NCBI GenBank assembly: GCA_946221065.1
Contig: CAMIIO010000016.1
Span: 1 to 50,440 of the forward strand
Source: an uncultured Rothia sp.
GTDB lineage: Bacteria; Actinomycetota; Actinomycetes; Actinomycetales; Micrococcaceae
Length of the DNA: 50,440 nt
Direction of reading: 5' to 3'
Every line of letters begins with the position of its first letter. The first letter of the stretch is position 1. The notes beneath the pieces were generated by a model. The model was not told the origin of the DNA and did not search any database. It worked only from the letters and a program-made list of their open reading frames with translations. Positions 8,719 to 17,053 of the stretch are shown piece by piece. Both the position numbers and the translations under genes were made by a program.

Positions 8719-9462
8719 TTACTTCTTACCCTGGTTAGCTACAGCCTTAATAGCTTCCTTAGCAGCCTCAGGATCAAGGTACTCACCGCCGGCAGTCACC
8801 GGCTTAAAGTCCTCATCCAGCTCGTAGTACAGCGGAATACCGGTAGGAATATTCAAACCGGCAATATCCTCATCCGAGATACCATCCAGGTTCTTCACCA
8901 TCGCACGCAACGAGTTACCGTGAGCCGCCACCAAAACAGTCTTACCAGCCTCAAGATCAGGCTTAATCTCCGACTCCCAGTACGGAAGCATCCGCTCCAA
9001 AACATCCTTCAAGCACTCGGTACGAGGAGCGTTCTCTACCTCTGCATAGCGAGGATCATTAGCCTGCGAGAACTCGCTTGAATCGTCCAATGCGGGCGGC
9101 GGAGTGTCGTAGGAACGACGCCAGGTCATGAACTGCTCTTCGCCGTATTCATCACGAATCTGAGTCTTGTCCTTACCCTGCAAAGCACCATAGTGACGCT
9201 CATTCAAACGCCAGCTACGCTTCACCGGAACCCAGTGACGATCCGCGCTATCCAGCGCAAGGTTAGCAGTATTAATCGCACGACGCTGCAAGGAGGTATG
9301 CACGACATCGGGAAGAATACCGCGCTCCTTCAACAACTCACCACCGCGAGCTGCCTCTGCCTTACCCTTTTCGGTGAGCGCAACGTCAACCCAGCCGGTA
9401 AAAAGGTTCTTTTCATTCCATTCTGATTGTCCGTGACGGAGCAATACCAATTTGTAAGTCAT
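8719..9462 (-). CDS. gpmA: 2,3-bisphosphoglycerate-dependent phosphoglycerate mutase
   Basis: A 247-residue glycolytic enzyme interconverting 3- and 2-phosphoglycerate through a phosphohistidine. The catalytic LLRHGQSEWN is at residues 6-15, followed by the substrate loop LFTGWVDV, the RHYGALQGKDK segment and the second active-site His in AAHGNSLRAM. Length and motifs are standard. An A/G-rich ribosome binding site (GAAAGAATGGGG) precedes the ATG. It lies next to phoU, as in several actinobacteria, but is convergent with it and terminated separately. Confidence 0.97.
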   Translation of the reverse strand: MTYKLVLLRHGQSEWNEKNLFTGWVDVALTEKGKAEAARGGELLKERGILPDVVHTSLQRRAINTANLALDSADRHWVPVKRSWRLNERHYGALQGKDKTQIRDEYGEEQFMTWRRSYDTPPPALDDSSEFSQANDPRYAEVENAPRTECLKDVLERMLPYWESEIKPDLEAGKTVLVAAHGNSLRAMVKNLDGISDEDIAGLNIPTGIPLYYELDEDFKPVTAGGEYLDPEAAKEAIKAVANQGKK

Positions 9463-9603
9463 AACCCCATTCTTTCACTTGTTGCCACGCAATCAAAGGT
9501 AATCCCACCTACCAGCCCCGCAGCGGGTACATATTACGCGCAGGACGACGTCGAGCGGTGAAGAAAAACCGCAAGACGGCAACAAGCAAATCTGAGCCCC
9601 CAC

Positions 9604-9918
9604 TTAGCGACGTCGAACAGAAACAGCCGGCTTGACGTCTGCCAAGAAAACGCCCGCCGCCGTCGCCACAATGAGCTGCAAAAATATGCTTGAGCTACCC
9701 CCGCGGTACGTCGTCCACAAAGAGAGCAAAGAAAACACCAGGCAAAGGGCAGTCACGATGACCCAAAAACGCTTAGTGCGTTTAAAGGCGCTCTGGTAAG
9801 CGTAATCGCTTGCCTGCACAGCAGTACTAAACGCCCATACAGACATACCCGCCAGCACCAGCGCAAAGAGAGCTTCTATCGCTCGCACCACAATCATTAC
9901 TAAAAATATTGGAGTCAC
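9604..9918 (-). CDS. Small membrane protein, DUF2516 family
   Basis: A 104-residue protein with about three membrane helices: VIVVRAIEALFALVLAGMSV region, WVIVTALCLVFSLLSLW, and FLQLIVATAAGVFLADV. It ends in a short basic tail, SVRRR. The pattern YAYQSAFKRTKRFW between the first two helices is typical of the actinobacterial DUF2516 family, whose function is unknown. The GTG start is supported by TAGGCT exactly six bases upstream and the absence of a Shine-Dalgarno sequence. It is separated from gpmA by about 140 bases. Confidence 0.75.
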   Translation of the reverse strand: MTPIFLVMIVVRAIEALFALVLAGMSVWAFSTAVQASDYAYQSAFKRTKRFWVIVTALCLVFSLLSLWTTYRGGSSSIFLQLIVATAAGVFLADVKPAVSVRRR

Positions 9919-9924
9919 GGGTTT

Positions 9925-9930
9925 AGCCTA
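9925..9930 (-). promoter_or_regulatory. -10 hexamer for leaderless DUF2516 gene
   Basis: TAGGCT on the minus strand, six bases before GTG 9918. Confidence 0.5.
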
Positions 9931-9966
9931 TCGAACTTTGCGCCAGTGTGCTGTTACGTGCCATGT

Positions 9967-11176
9967 TTAGTGACCGAGCCTCTGAGCAAGGGGTTCTAAC
10001 GCCTGCACGAAATCTCGGTATAAATCTTCGGCGCTTTCGATACCCACCGCGAGCCGAAGCAGGGTTTCGGGAACGCTCTGCGGCTCGCTCCCGTGGCGAC
10101 GACGTCGTTCCACCAGAGACTCAACTCCACCCAGGCTAGTTGCCGGAGTCCAGAGCTGCAGGTTTTCTACAACTTCCTGCGCCTGCTCGGCGGTTCCTTC
10201 AAGCTCGATGCAGAGCACGGTGCCAAAACCACTCATTTGTTCCTTTGCAATGGCGTGACCGGGGTCGCTGGGCAGACCGGGGTATCGGACAGCACGCACG
10301 ACAGGATGCTCAAGGAATTTCTCGGCAAGGAACTGGGCGTTTTGTTGGGCTTTTTCCACACGTACCGAGAGAGTGCGGACACCACGTAAGGCAAGCCACG
10401 CCTCCATGGGGCCGGCAATAGCACCGTTAATGGATCGCTGATGCAACATCGCCTGATACGCCTGCTCATGAGCAGGTTACGGTAATGCCCATGAGCACAT
10501 CGGAGTGCCCGGCAAGCGCCTTGGTTGCCGAATGAACCACAATATCGGCACCTAGAGCAAGTGGTTGCTGGGCGATAGGGGTGGCAAACGTATTATCCAC
10601 GGCGCTCACAATACCCAGAGCGCGGGCTTCGGCAAGCAGACTCTTGAGATCCGCCACTTCCAGCATGGGATTGGTGGGGCTCTCCAGCCAGAGCAGTGCC
10701 TTAGGTGCAGAAAAATCGACAATTTCCGGGCTTAGCTTCTGCTCCCGGGCAACCTCGCGCAATTGGTGGAGCGTGGCTTCGGTGTCTTCAAGGTCAATGC
10801 GGATCACGGTGGCAATCCCCCGACGTTGAAGATCCTGCGCGATAGTAATAGAAGCCATATAGGCGTGTTTAGGCACGAAAATTGTGGAACCGACGGGCAC
10901 CAGATTCATTACGGAAGCAATCGCCGCCATACCGGAGGCAAACACCAGCCCCGGCTGCTGTGCCCCTTCAAGACCTGCGACGACGTCCTCAAACCCGTTC
11001 CACGTGGGGTTATCGAAACGCGCGTACACCTTGTCTTGCTGAGTATTGACAGTTCCCGCCCCGCGAAAAGTAGAAGAGAATACGACGGGCGGATTCACGG
11101 GCGCATCGTGCTCAGGGGCAGGGCGACCAGCGCTCACAACAAAAGATTCCGGGGAAAGGTTTTGTGTATCATTCAT
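9967..11176 (-). pseudogene. Cystathionine gamma-synthase/lyase, single-base frameshift
   Basis: A PLP-dependent Cys/Met metabolism enzyme (MetB/MetC fold) of about 402 residues if one base is removed. The first part (11176 to about 10475) carries substrate and cofactor motifs, including YARFDNPTWN, SGMAAI and the PLP-binding Lys in HSATKALAGHSDV. The frame then reads TCS-stop. The rest (to 9967) continues in another frame through AHEQAYQAMLHQRS, GAIAGPMEAWLALRG and the C-terminal ETLLRLAVGIESAEDL. One extra base near 10474 (an AGCAGG run) explains everything. ATG 11176 is preferred to 11248 because TATCCT lies seven bases upstream. It may be a true null, a sequencing error or phase-variable. 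Synthase versus lyase cannot be settled from motifs. Confidence 0.85.
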
Positions 11177-11183
11177 AGATTTT

Positions 11184-11189
11184 AGGATA
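11184..11189 (-). promoter_or_regulatory. -10 hexamer for leaderless cystathionine gamma-synthase/lyase gene
   Basis: TATCCT on the minus strand, seven bases before ATG 11176. Confidence 0.45.
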
Positions 11190-11275
11190 CGAGCAACTAC
11201 CCTCCTCCCGGAAAACACGCCGCCATACTTCTTCATAGTATTTCTCATAGCATTTTCGCCGGGAACCTATGAAAT

Positions 11276-11400
11276 AGCTCCGGTTTCCTCCCCTCCCCCC
11301 TGTTCGTTTTGCGGTACCTACCGCAAAAAGTGTTTTATCGCGTATTTATTGCGCGATAAAGTTCGTTTTGCGGTACGTACCGCAGACGGGGTAGGGAAGA
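11276..11400 (+). repeat. Tripartite palindromic repeat, copy 1
   Basis: The 84-nt core at 11301-11384 holds three successive stem-loops. Hairpin A is TTTTGCGGTA-CC-TACCGCAAAA. Hairpin B is TTTATCGCG, an 8-nt loop, then CGCGATAAA. Hairpin C is the perfect palindrome TGCGGTACGTACCGCA. GTTCGTTTTGCGGTA stands as a direct repeat in front of A and C. A pyrimidine-rich left flank and purine-rich right flank can form an imperfect outer stem. It lies between two divergently transcribed units. Copies 2 and 3 are at 15045-15167 and 35019-35139. Confidence 0.93.
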
Positions 11401-11420
11401 GTAAATTAGCTCATATCTGC

Positions 11421-11426
11421 TAGAAT
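11421..11426 (+). promoter_or_regulatory. -10 candidate for the leader/MFS/rsgA transcript
   Basis: TAGAAT, 62 bases before the putative leader peptide start. No clear -35 was found. Confidence 0.35.
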
Positions 11427-11487
11427 AATGTTCGGCTCCTCATCGAGCTCCGGCAACGAAACCGGAAATTTTTAGAGAAAGGGGAAA

Positions 11488-11550
11488 ATGATGTCTATGG
11501 TACGCGTTATGGTCGCGCCCTCATTTCCCGCCTTTCTCATCTTTAGCTAA
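11488..11550 (+). CDS. Possible 20-residue leader peptide
   Basis: A short open frame beginning with two ATGs (11488 and 11491), preceded by the strong ribosome binding site AGAGAAAGGGG. It encodes a Met/Val-rich then hydrophobic peptide (MMSMVRVMVAPS..., ending FLIFS). Its stop codon lies inside a stem (GCTAAC 11546-11551 with GTTAGC 11563-11568). Two further mutually exclusive pairings follow (GGCAG 11576-11580 with CTGCC 11602-11606, or GCCT 11604-11607 with AGGC 11614-11617). The MFS gene begins about 106 bases after the stop. The arrangement resembles antibiotic-responsive attenuators, but expression is unproven. Confidence 0.4.
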   Translation: MMSMVRVMVAPSFPAFLIFS

Positions 11551-11656
11551 CCTACGCGCGTCGTTAGCACTCATCGGCAGGCTTCTTTTTGAAACATAGC
11601 TCTGCCTCTTTCCAGGCGGGATAGACCACTAGAGTTCTATCGTTTGGACACAACTC

Positions 11657-12877
11657 GTGCAAAAACACCGTTTAACACGCGCCGAAATCCTCTTTCTCGG
11701 CGCAGTACTTACCTCTACCTGCGGTGACGTACTCATACCTACCGCATTCGCCCTTGAATCTCTCCGTATTGACGCTTCAGGAGCCGGCTTTACCGCAGTT
11801 CTCATCACTCTCTGGATAGGCAGGCTCATAGGAGCTAGCCTCTTTCAACACTTTTCCGCTGATTTTTCCCTCCTACGAATTATGCTCTCCGCCGATGCGA
11901 TTCGACTATGTGCCCAAGCCGGACTAGCAGTCTGGATACTCACCGCAGAATCTACCGTGTCCGCGCTAGCAATTTCTTCGCTCGTGTACGGCGTAGCAAC
12001 AGCGTTCTTCATACCGGCACGTTTTTCCGCCACCACCGGCTATGTGAAGCCAACTGAATTACAACGCTTCAATTCCCTCATTAGCCTTACCGAAAATGGT
12101 TTACGGCTCATAGCGCCAGCGGCGGCCACAGCGTTCTTTCTGACGCTCGGATTTCCCGCAATTCTGTTCTTTGACGCGGCAACCTTTATTATCGGAATGA
12201 TTCTATTAGCTCTCTTACCCCGAGCTGTTCCGGTTAAAAAGCCTCGTTCCAATGCTACTGCACCTACTCAATCGAACAGAGCCTCTTCCCGTTCGTTGAC
12301 CGATTTTCGGGACTTTCCTCGATGGGCTGTAGTCGGACTTATCGTGTGGACGGTGCTGAGCGCAGTTATCGGATTCTGCGGGGCTGCCGGCCCAGCACTG
12401 CTACTCCAGCGGTTCGACGAACGTACCTGGGCATTAGTCGCAATGGCGAGCGCAGCAGGCTCTATCGTCGGTTCAGCAGGGCAGCTCACCGGAATACTTG
12501 TGCGAATCAGCTGGACGCACTTACTCACCACAACAAGCATCCTACTAGGCATGCAGGTGGCGCTCTACGCACTAGGAAATTCACTGATATTCCTGACAGG
12601 AATCGTATTTCTTGCAGCTATCGCCGTCACTGTAGCTGGCATTGCTTGGGACACTCATCTTCAGCTCAAGCTTGGTGATGCCACACTCCGCCGTTTTGCC
12701 AATTGGGATGATTTTTTCTCTAGCAGTGCAGTATTTGGCGGCATGCTTCTTTTCGGTCTAGCCGCATTTAACAGCTTGCAAGCAGGTAGCGCCGTCGTGC
12801 TAGGTATTGCCTGCGTGCTGTGCGCCGTCGCAGTGATTCTCTTTCAGAGCTCCCGTTCTACGCCTACCCATTCTTAA
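11657..12877 (+). CDS. Major facilitator superfamily exporter
   Basis: A 406-residue integral membrane protein with about 12 predicted helices and a polar central loop around residues 195-215, which is rich in Ser, Thr and Asn. The fold resembles the EntS/macrolide-efflux (MefA-like) group of proton-driven exporters, with GRLIGASLF in the first inter-helix loop and FIPARFSATTGYVKP later. The substrate is unknown. The start is GTG with only a weak GGA upstream, although a small well-initiated frame and hairpins precede it, so translation may depend on that leader. rsgA begins eight bases after the stop, so the two form an operon. Confidence 0.8.
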   Translation: MQKHRLTRAEILFLGAVLTSTCGDVLIPTAFALESLRIDASGAGFTAVLITLWIGRLIGASLFQHFSADFSLLRIMLSADAIRLCAQAGLAVWILTAESTVSALAISSLVYGVATAFFIPARFSATTGYVKPTELQRFNSLISLTENGLRLIAPAAATAFFLTLGFPAILFFDAATFIIGMILLALLPRAVPVKKPRSNATAPTQSNRASSRSLTDFRDFPRWAVVGLIVWTVLSAVIGFCGAAGPALLLQRFDERTWALVAMASAAGSIVGSAGQLTGILVRISWTHLLTTTSILLGMQVALYALGNSLIFLTGIVFLAAIAVTVAGIAWDTHLQLKLGDATLRRFANWDDFFSSSAVFGGMLLFGLAAFNSLQAGSAVVLGIACVLCAVAVILFQSSRSTPTHS

Positions 12878-12885
12878 GGATTCTT

Positions 12886-13917
12886 ATGTCTTATATTTTT
12901 CATCATCTGCTTACTTCTCTAGGACTTTCCTTCACCCGTCACAGCCCGTTCCCGCAAGATCTGCCACCCAACGCTCTGCCGGGGCGCGTCATCATCAATC
13001 ACGGTAACCACGCGGAAATAGCGGTTGCCATGCCTGAGGGCAGTGAGCAACAAACTGTCATGCTCTCTTCTGCATTTGACGTCACTCCGGTTGCCGGGGA
13101 TTGGGTGCTTATCTCGCAGGGAGCTCTCACGGAAGTAATGCCTCGTTATACTCAGCTTGTCCGTCCAGCAGTGGATGGGCACGGTGTGCAAGTGTTAGCT
13201 GCCAATATTGATACCGTGCTATTGGTGGTTTCGTTGGAAGTTTCGCCCAGCCTCAAAGCAGTAGAAAAGCTACTCATTATGGGCTGGGACTCGGGCGCTA
13301 ATCGGGTGCTGGTACTGACTAAAACAGACCTGTGCAATAACCTAGCTGCCGAGCTGGAACGAATCGAAGCTGTCAGCATGGGCATACCGATCTTCTGTAT
13401 TAGTACAAAAACCGGGGAAGGTTTAGATGAGGTAGCACGCTTAGTCTCCAATGGGAAGACGACGATGCTCGGCGCATCCGGGGCAGGTAAAACTACGCTT
13501 CTCAATGTGTTGGAAGGTACAGATGAACCCACCCAACAGGTTCGTAGAGACGGTCAAGGACGGCATACCACCACATCACGCAAACTGTTTATGCTCAACG
13601 GTGGCGGAGTAATTTTAGATGTGCCTGGAATTCGTTCATTGACGGTAGGAGCCGATGACGACGCGGTGCGGGAAACCTTTGCCGAGATTACCGCATTGGC
13701 AGAGCAGTGTAGGTTTACCGATTGTTCTCACAACGGTGATTTTGGGTGTGCGGTAGAGGCCGCCGTAAACGACGGTACGTTGCCTGAACGTCGTCTGGAA
13801 AGCTGGCGACAGGTTCAGCGGGAACTCGACTATCAGCGACGTAAGCAAGATCCTGCGCTTTGGGCCGAACAGAAGAAAATGTGGAAGCAGCAAACAAAGC
13901 AGCATCGGAAACGGTAA
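12886..13917 (+). CDS. rsgA: Ribosome small-subunit-dependent GTPase, RsgA family
   Basis: A 343-residue circularly permuted GTPase. An N-terminal OB-like domain (about 30-110) is followed by G4 LTKTDL, G5 STKTGEG, the Walker A GASGAGKTT and G3 DVPG (DTPG is usual). A C-terminal zinc motif, CRFTDCSHNGDFGC, precedes a basic helical tail. RsgA matures the 30S subunit by hydrolysing GTP on it. ATG 12886, with AAGGA upstream, is the start; the frame is open from 12820. Pairing with an efflux pump rather than ribosome-biogenesis genes is unusual and may mean a second, specialised copy. Only the whole genome can tell. Confidence 0.88.
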   Translation: MSYIFHHLLTSLGLSFTRHSPFPQDLPPNALPGRVIINHGNHAEIAVAMPEGSEQQTVMLSSAFDVTPVAGDWVLISQGALTEVMPRYTQLVRPAVDGHGVQVLAANIDTVLLVVSLEVSPSLKAVEKLLIMGWDSGANRVLVLTKTDLCNNLAAELERIEAVSMGIPIFCISTKTGEGLDEVARLVSNGKTTMLGASGAGKTTLLNVLEGTDEPTQQVRRDGQGRHTTTSRKLFMLNGGGVILDVPGIRSLTVGADDDAVRETFAEITALAEQCRFTDCSHNGDFGCAVEAAVNDGTLPERRLESWRQVQRELDYQRRKQDPALWAEQKKMWKQQTKQHRKR

Positions 13918-13928
13918 ATACAATGAAT

Positions 13929-13956
13929 CTGGGCAACTCTACCTAGAGTTGCCCAG
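13929..13956. terminator. Hairpin after rsgA
   Basis: A perfect 12-base-pair stem (13929-13940 with 13945-13956) with loop ACCT, 12 bases beyond the rsgA stop. No strong T run follows directly. Confidence 0.6.
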
Positions 13957-14121
13957 ATCAGCGGAATAAAGTAAAGAAAATTTTTGGGGTTTAGTTAATT
14001 GTACTGAGGATTTGAGGGTGTTACCTTGCGTAACCTTCAATCTTTGAAGCTAAACGCCACAAGATGTATTTATTAGTCAATGAATATCTATATTCCAGAT
14101 TGGACCGCTCTTTGTAAAATC

Positions 14122-14859
14122 TTATACTCCTGCGGTTTCCTTTACCCATCCACGATAGCGGGTGATATCTACGCTTTGAGAATAAGCACCGCTCATCGGG
14201 TAAGGGGCGTGAGATCCCAAAGCGTTTACACCGATAATTTCTCCCTGATCGTTCATCACAGGTCCACCTGAGTCTCCATGATTGCTGCCTCCATTGACCC
14301 CGGACCATTTGGTCACATGCCCTGCATTAATGTGCTCTTCTTGGCTCAGAGCTTTCAGCGTGGCGCTACGCAACCAGGTAGGGTGCGGCTGATCATAAGC
14401 CCCAGAGCCATAACCATATAAAGTTGCTTGTTCTCCAGGTACAAACTGGTGCTCTTGAGCGACGACCGGGTATGAAGAAAGCTGATGGTCTTGAGAAAGA
14501 TGCATGAGGACTAAATCAGCGTATTTCTGCTCAACATACCGATCTACAGTAGCTGCAGGCCCGGGATGCTCAATATCGTTGGAGAAATAGATTTTGAGCA
14601 TCTCGGGGTCAGCTTTAGGATCCGCATAGGAGTTTCCTTCAATGCAGTGTGCCGCAGTGAGAACCCATGAGGGAGAGATCTGTGTTCCGGTGCAGTGGTG
14701 TGGAGTTCCGTCGTCTTTAAGTCCGTCATGGATATGGATTTGGACGATGGCAGGATGGTCTGCTTTTTCCCCATCGATGATTGCTTGAGCCGGCAGAGTG
14801 TTGATTCCTAGAAAGGCTACTGTGGCGCAGGTGAGAGCTAATTTTTTAAGAGGCCGCAT
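14122..14859 (-). CDS. Secreted trypsin-like serine protease (S1 family)
   Basis: A 245-residue exported protease. The signal peptide ends at AQA (residue 26). The chymotrypsin-fold triad is visible as His71 (VLTAAHC), Asp115 (KYADLVLM) and Ser197 (GDSGGP). Cys56 and Cys72 form the usual disulfide around the His loop. The predicted mature N-terminus is IIDG, the equivalent of the activated IVGG end, so signal cleavage alone could give an active enzyme with no propeptide. The ribosome binding site AAGGAG precedes the ATG. A Fur/Zur-type palindrome lies 20 bases upstream, suggesting metal control. It stands alone between terminator-bounded units. Confidence 0.9.
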   Translation of the reverse strand: MRPLKKLALTCATVAFLGINTLPAQAIIDGEKADHPAIVQIHIHDGLKDDGTPHHCTGTQISPSWVLTAAHCIEGNSYADPKADPEMLKIYFSNDIEHPGPAATVDRYVEQKYADLVLMHLSQDHQLSSYPVVAQEHQFVPGEQATLYGYGSGAYDQPHPTWLRSATLKALSQEEHINAGHVTKWSGVNGGSNHGDSGGPVMNDQGEIIGVNALGSHAPYPMSGAYSQSVDITRYRGWVKETAGV

Positions 14860-14878
14860 GGGATCTCCTTGAGCTAGA

Positions 14879-14893
14879 TGATAATAATTCTCA
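14879..14893. promoter_or_regulatory. Fur/Zur-like operator upstream of the protease
   Basis: TGATAATAATTCTCA matches the symmetric 15-base Fur-family core TGATAATNATTATCA at 14 of 15 positions (N counted as a match). It overlaps the likely promoter, 20 bases before the protease start. The metal sensed (iron or zinc) cannot be told. Confidence 0.55.
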
Positions 14894-15044
14894 TTAAAGA
14901 TACCTCATAGACCCCCGTATATCACATCCAGCAGGGGTGCCACAGAGAACTTCAAGGACAAGCATCATTCCACACAACCCAAAACCTGTTATGCCTTACC
15001 ACAGAAGCGACATAGTTACCAGATGAGAGGCACCGCATCATAAA

Positions 15045-15167
15045 AGCTCCGATTTTCTCCCCTCCCCCTGTTCGTTTTGCGGTACCTACCGCAAAAAGTG
15101 TTTTATCACGTATTTATTGCGCGATAAAGTTCGTTTTGCGGTACGTACCGCAGGCGGGGTAAGGAAG
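15045..15167 (+). repeat. Tripartite palindromic repeat, copy 2
   Basis: The core at 15069-15152 differs from copy 1 at a single base (A at 15108 in place of G, weakening one pair of hairpin B). The flanks AGCTCCG...CTCCCCTCCCCC and GCGGGGTAAGGAAG also match copy 1, so the unit is about 125 nt. It lies about 55 bases upstream of tmk. Confidence 0.93.
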
Positions 15168-15194
15168 TTAGGGCAGGGCACGGCAAGGGCTTGC

Positions 15195-15200
15195 TATCCT
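15195..15200 (+). promoter_or_regulatory. -10 hexamer for leaderless tmk
   Basis: TATCCT, seven bases before the GTG start of tmk. Confidence 0.5.
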
Positions 15201-15207
15201 TAGAGGT

Positions 15208-15891
15208 GTGACTGACTCGCTAAGCTACACACCAGATCCGCAGAACCACCACTGCACCGTCCCCGGACTCTTCATCGTCTTTGAGGGCGGCGACGGCGCC
15301 GGTAAATCCACCCAGCTCCAACTCCTCGCCACTGCCCTGCGCAAGGAGGGGCACGACGTCGTTACCACCCGCGAACCGGGCGGCACCGAGATCGGTGAGA
15401 AACTGCGCGAACTCGTGCTGGAGCACGGCAACGGCACCATCGACACCCGCACCGAAGCGCTCATTTTCGCAGCCTCCCGCGCCGCCCACGCCGAACAGCT
15501 CATCCGTCCCGCCGTTCAGGCAGGAAAAATCGTGTTGTGCGACCGCTACATCGACTCCTCCGCCGCGTACCAGGGCGCCGGACGGCACCTTGGCATCGGC
15601 AACATCACAAACCTCAGCTTGTGGGCAACCGGCAACCTCCTACCCCACCTCACCCTCGTCCTTGACGTCCCGCTCGATGCTGGACGCCACCGCACCACAG
15701 TGCGTGGGGAAGCAGACCGGATGGAATCCGAGCCGGACGATTTCCACGCCGCCATTCACCGTACTTTCACCGAACTTGCCGGCGCACACCCAGCCCGGTA
15801 CGCCGTCATCAACGGCGAAGCCAGCGTGGACACCGTACACCGAGCCGTCCTTGAATCCGTGAAACCACTGCTGAAAGGACTAGGCGCATGA
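15208..15891 (+). CDS. tmk: Thymidylate kinase
   Basis: A 227-residue kinase converting dTMP to dTDP with ATP, needed for dTTP supply. The P-loop FEGGDGAGKST is at residues 26-36, followed by TTREPGGTEIG, the DR(Y) motif CDRYIDSSAAYQGAGR and the lid region. The first 20 residues are a short extension before the conserved fold. GTG 15208 is used because TATCCT sits seven bases upstream. Its stop overlaps the start of holB (ATGA), so the two are coupled, the common actinobacterial pairing. Confidence 0.96.
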   Translation: MTDSLSYTPDPQNHHCTVPGLFIVFEGGDGAGKSTQLQLLATALRKEGHDVVTTREPGGTEIGEKLRELVLEHGNGTIDTRTEALIFAASRAAHAEQLIRPAVQAGKIVLCDRYIDSSAAYQGAGRHLGIGNITNLSLWATGNLLPHLTLVLDVPLDAGRHRTTVRGEADRMESEPDDFHAAIHRTFTELAGAHPARYAVINGEASVDTVHRAVLESVKPLLKGLGA

Positions 15892-17033
15892 CCGTTTGGA
15901 ATCGACTCGTAGGACAGCCCGAGGTTACCGAGCAGCTTCAACGCGCCGCCGCCTCTGCCACGCCCACGCACGCCTGGCTCTTTACCGGTCCTCCCGGTTC
16001 CGGCAGATCAACCGCTGCCCTGAATCTTGCCGCGGCTCTACTCTGCGACCAGGCAGACCCCGCCCAGCGCGGATGCGGGGTGTGTAAATCCTGCACCACC
16101 GTGCTCAACGGATCGCACGCGGACCTCACCCATTTCTCCACCGAAAACGTCACCATCAAGATTGACGAAGCCCGCGAGCTGGTGGTTAAGGCGCAGGATC
16201 GTCCTTCCGTGGGGCGCTGGCGCGTGATGATTGTGGAGGACGCCGATCGCATGCCCGAGCGCACCTCTAATGTGCTACTCAAGGCTATCGAGGAGCCACC
16301 GCCGCACACGATCTGGTTGCTGTGTGCGCCGTCGCCGGTGGATGTGCTGGTGACGATTCGCTCGCGGTGTCGCCCGGTCAAGCTCCGGGTTCCCCAACTG
16401 CACCAGGTGGTTTCTCTACTCGTTAGTGAGGGAATCGAGGAACCCCTAGCGCAACATTGCGCGGCGCTTGCCCAGGGGCATATTGGGGTGGCACGGCGTC
16501 TTGCTACCGTTCCCGAGGCGCGATCCCGCCGCGAAACGGTGGTTCGGATGCCCATTATGCTTCGCTCGATCTCCCAGGCAATGCGTGCGGCGGAGAACCT
16601 TATTTCCATTGCCGAGGAAGAAGCCGATGCCGACGCTGAGGCCCGTAACGAGGTGGAGCTTGCCCACCTCAAGACTGCGCTCGGCATTGACGATGAAGAG
16701 AAAATCAATCCGTCCATGCGAGCGCAGATTCGTCAGCTGGAAGAAGACCAGAAACGCAGGGCGCGGCGCATTAAAACGGATACGCTGGATCGGTTTTTGA
16801 TTGATATTCAGACGGTGTTCCGGGATGTGCTCACGCTTCAATTAGGTACTGGTTCTCAGCTTATTAACAGTCATTTGGAGCAGGAGCTGCGGGAGTATGC
16901 GCAGCGTTATACGAGCGAGAAGACCTTGGAACGGCTCGACAGCGTCTCCCTCACCAGGCGTCGGATTTCTACGAATGCCGGTGCCCGCCTGGCTTTTGAG
17001 GCGATGATGACGGGGTTTGTGGATCACCCCTAG
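15888..17033 (+). CDS. holB: DNA polymerase III delta' subunit
   Basis: A 381-residue clamp-loader subunit of the AAA+ family. The Walker A-like FTGPPGSGRSTAALNLA is at residues 27-43, where the usual Lys is replaced by Arg, consistent with the non-hydrolysing delta' role. A zinc module, CGVCKSC with its upstream Cys, follows. VEDADRMPERTSNVLLKAIEEPP contains the sensor and walker-like region, and SRCRPVKLR the arginine-finger area. The C-terminal third is helical and less conserved. It is translationally coupled to tmk by a four-base overlap. Together with the tau/gamma subunit it would load the sliding clamp. Confidence 0.93.
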   Translation: MTVWNRLVGQPEVTEQLQRAAASATPTHAWLFTGPPGSGRSTAALNLAAALLCDQADPAQRGCGVCKSCTTVLNGSHADLTHFSTENVTIKIDEARELVVKAQDRPSVGRWRVMIVEDADRMPERTSNVLLKAIEEPPPHTIWLLCAPSPVDVLVTIRSRCRPVKLRVPQLHQVVSLLVSEGIEEPLAQHCAALAQGHIGVARRLATVPEARSRRETVVRMPIMLRSISQAMRAAENLISIAEEEADADAEARNEVELAHLKTALGIDDEEKINPSMRAQIRQLEEDQKRRARRIKTDTLDRFLIDIQTVFRDVLTLQLGTGSQLINSHLEQELREYAQRYTSEKTLERLDSVSLTRRRISTNAGARLAFEAMMTGFVDHP

Positions 17034-17053
17034 AACACCGACACGCCAAACCC

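Noticed and set aside
9478..9586. Long-range inverted repeat CTTGTTGCC/GGCAACAAG around the gpmA-DUF2516 gap
   Set aside because: Only nine base pairs with a loop of about 90 bases; could easily be chance.
10466..10485. Programmed frameshift in the cystathionine enzyme gene
   Set aside because: No slippery heptamer, no downstream pseudoknot, and the family is not known to use recoding; a plain one-base insertion explains it.
11276..11400. The composite repeat as an ordinary terminator
   Set aside because: It has three separate hairpins and 81-84 of 84 identity among copies in different contexts, and no consistent T run or gene end, so a simple terminator does not explain it.
15938..16717. 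259-codon frame opposite holB
   Set aside because: Ser/Arg-rich shadow frame in GC-rich coding DNA; the opposite strand has a clear clamp-loader gene.
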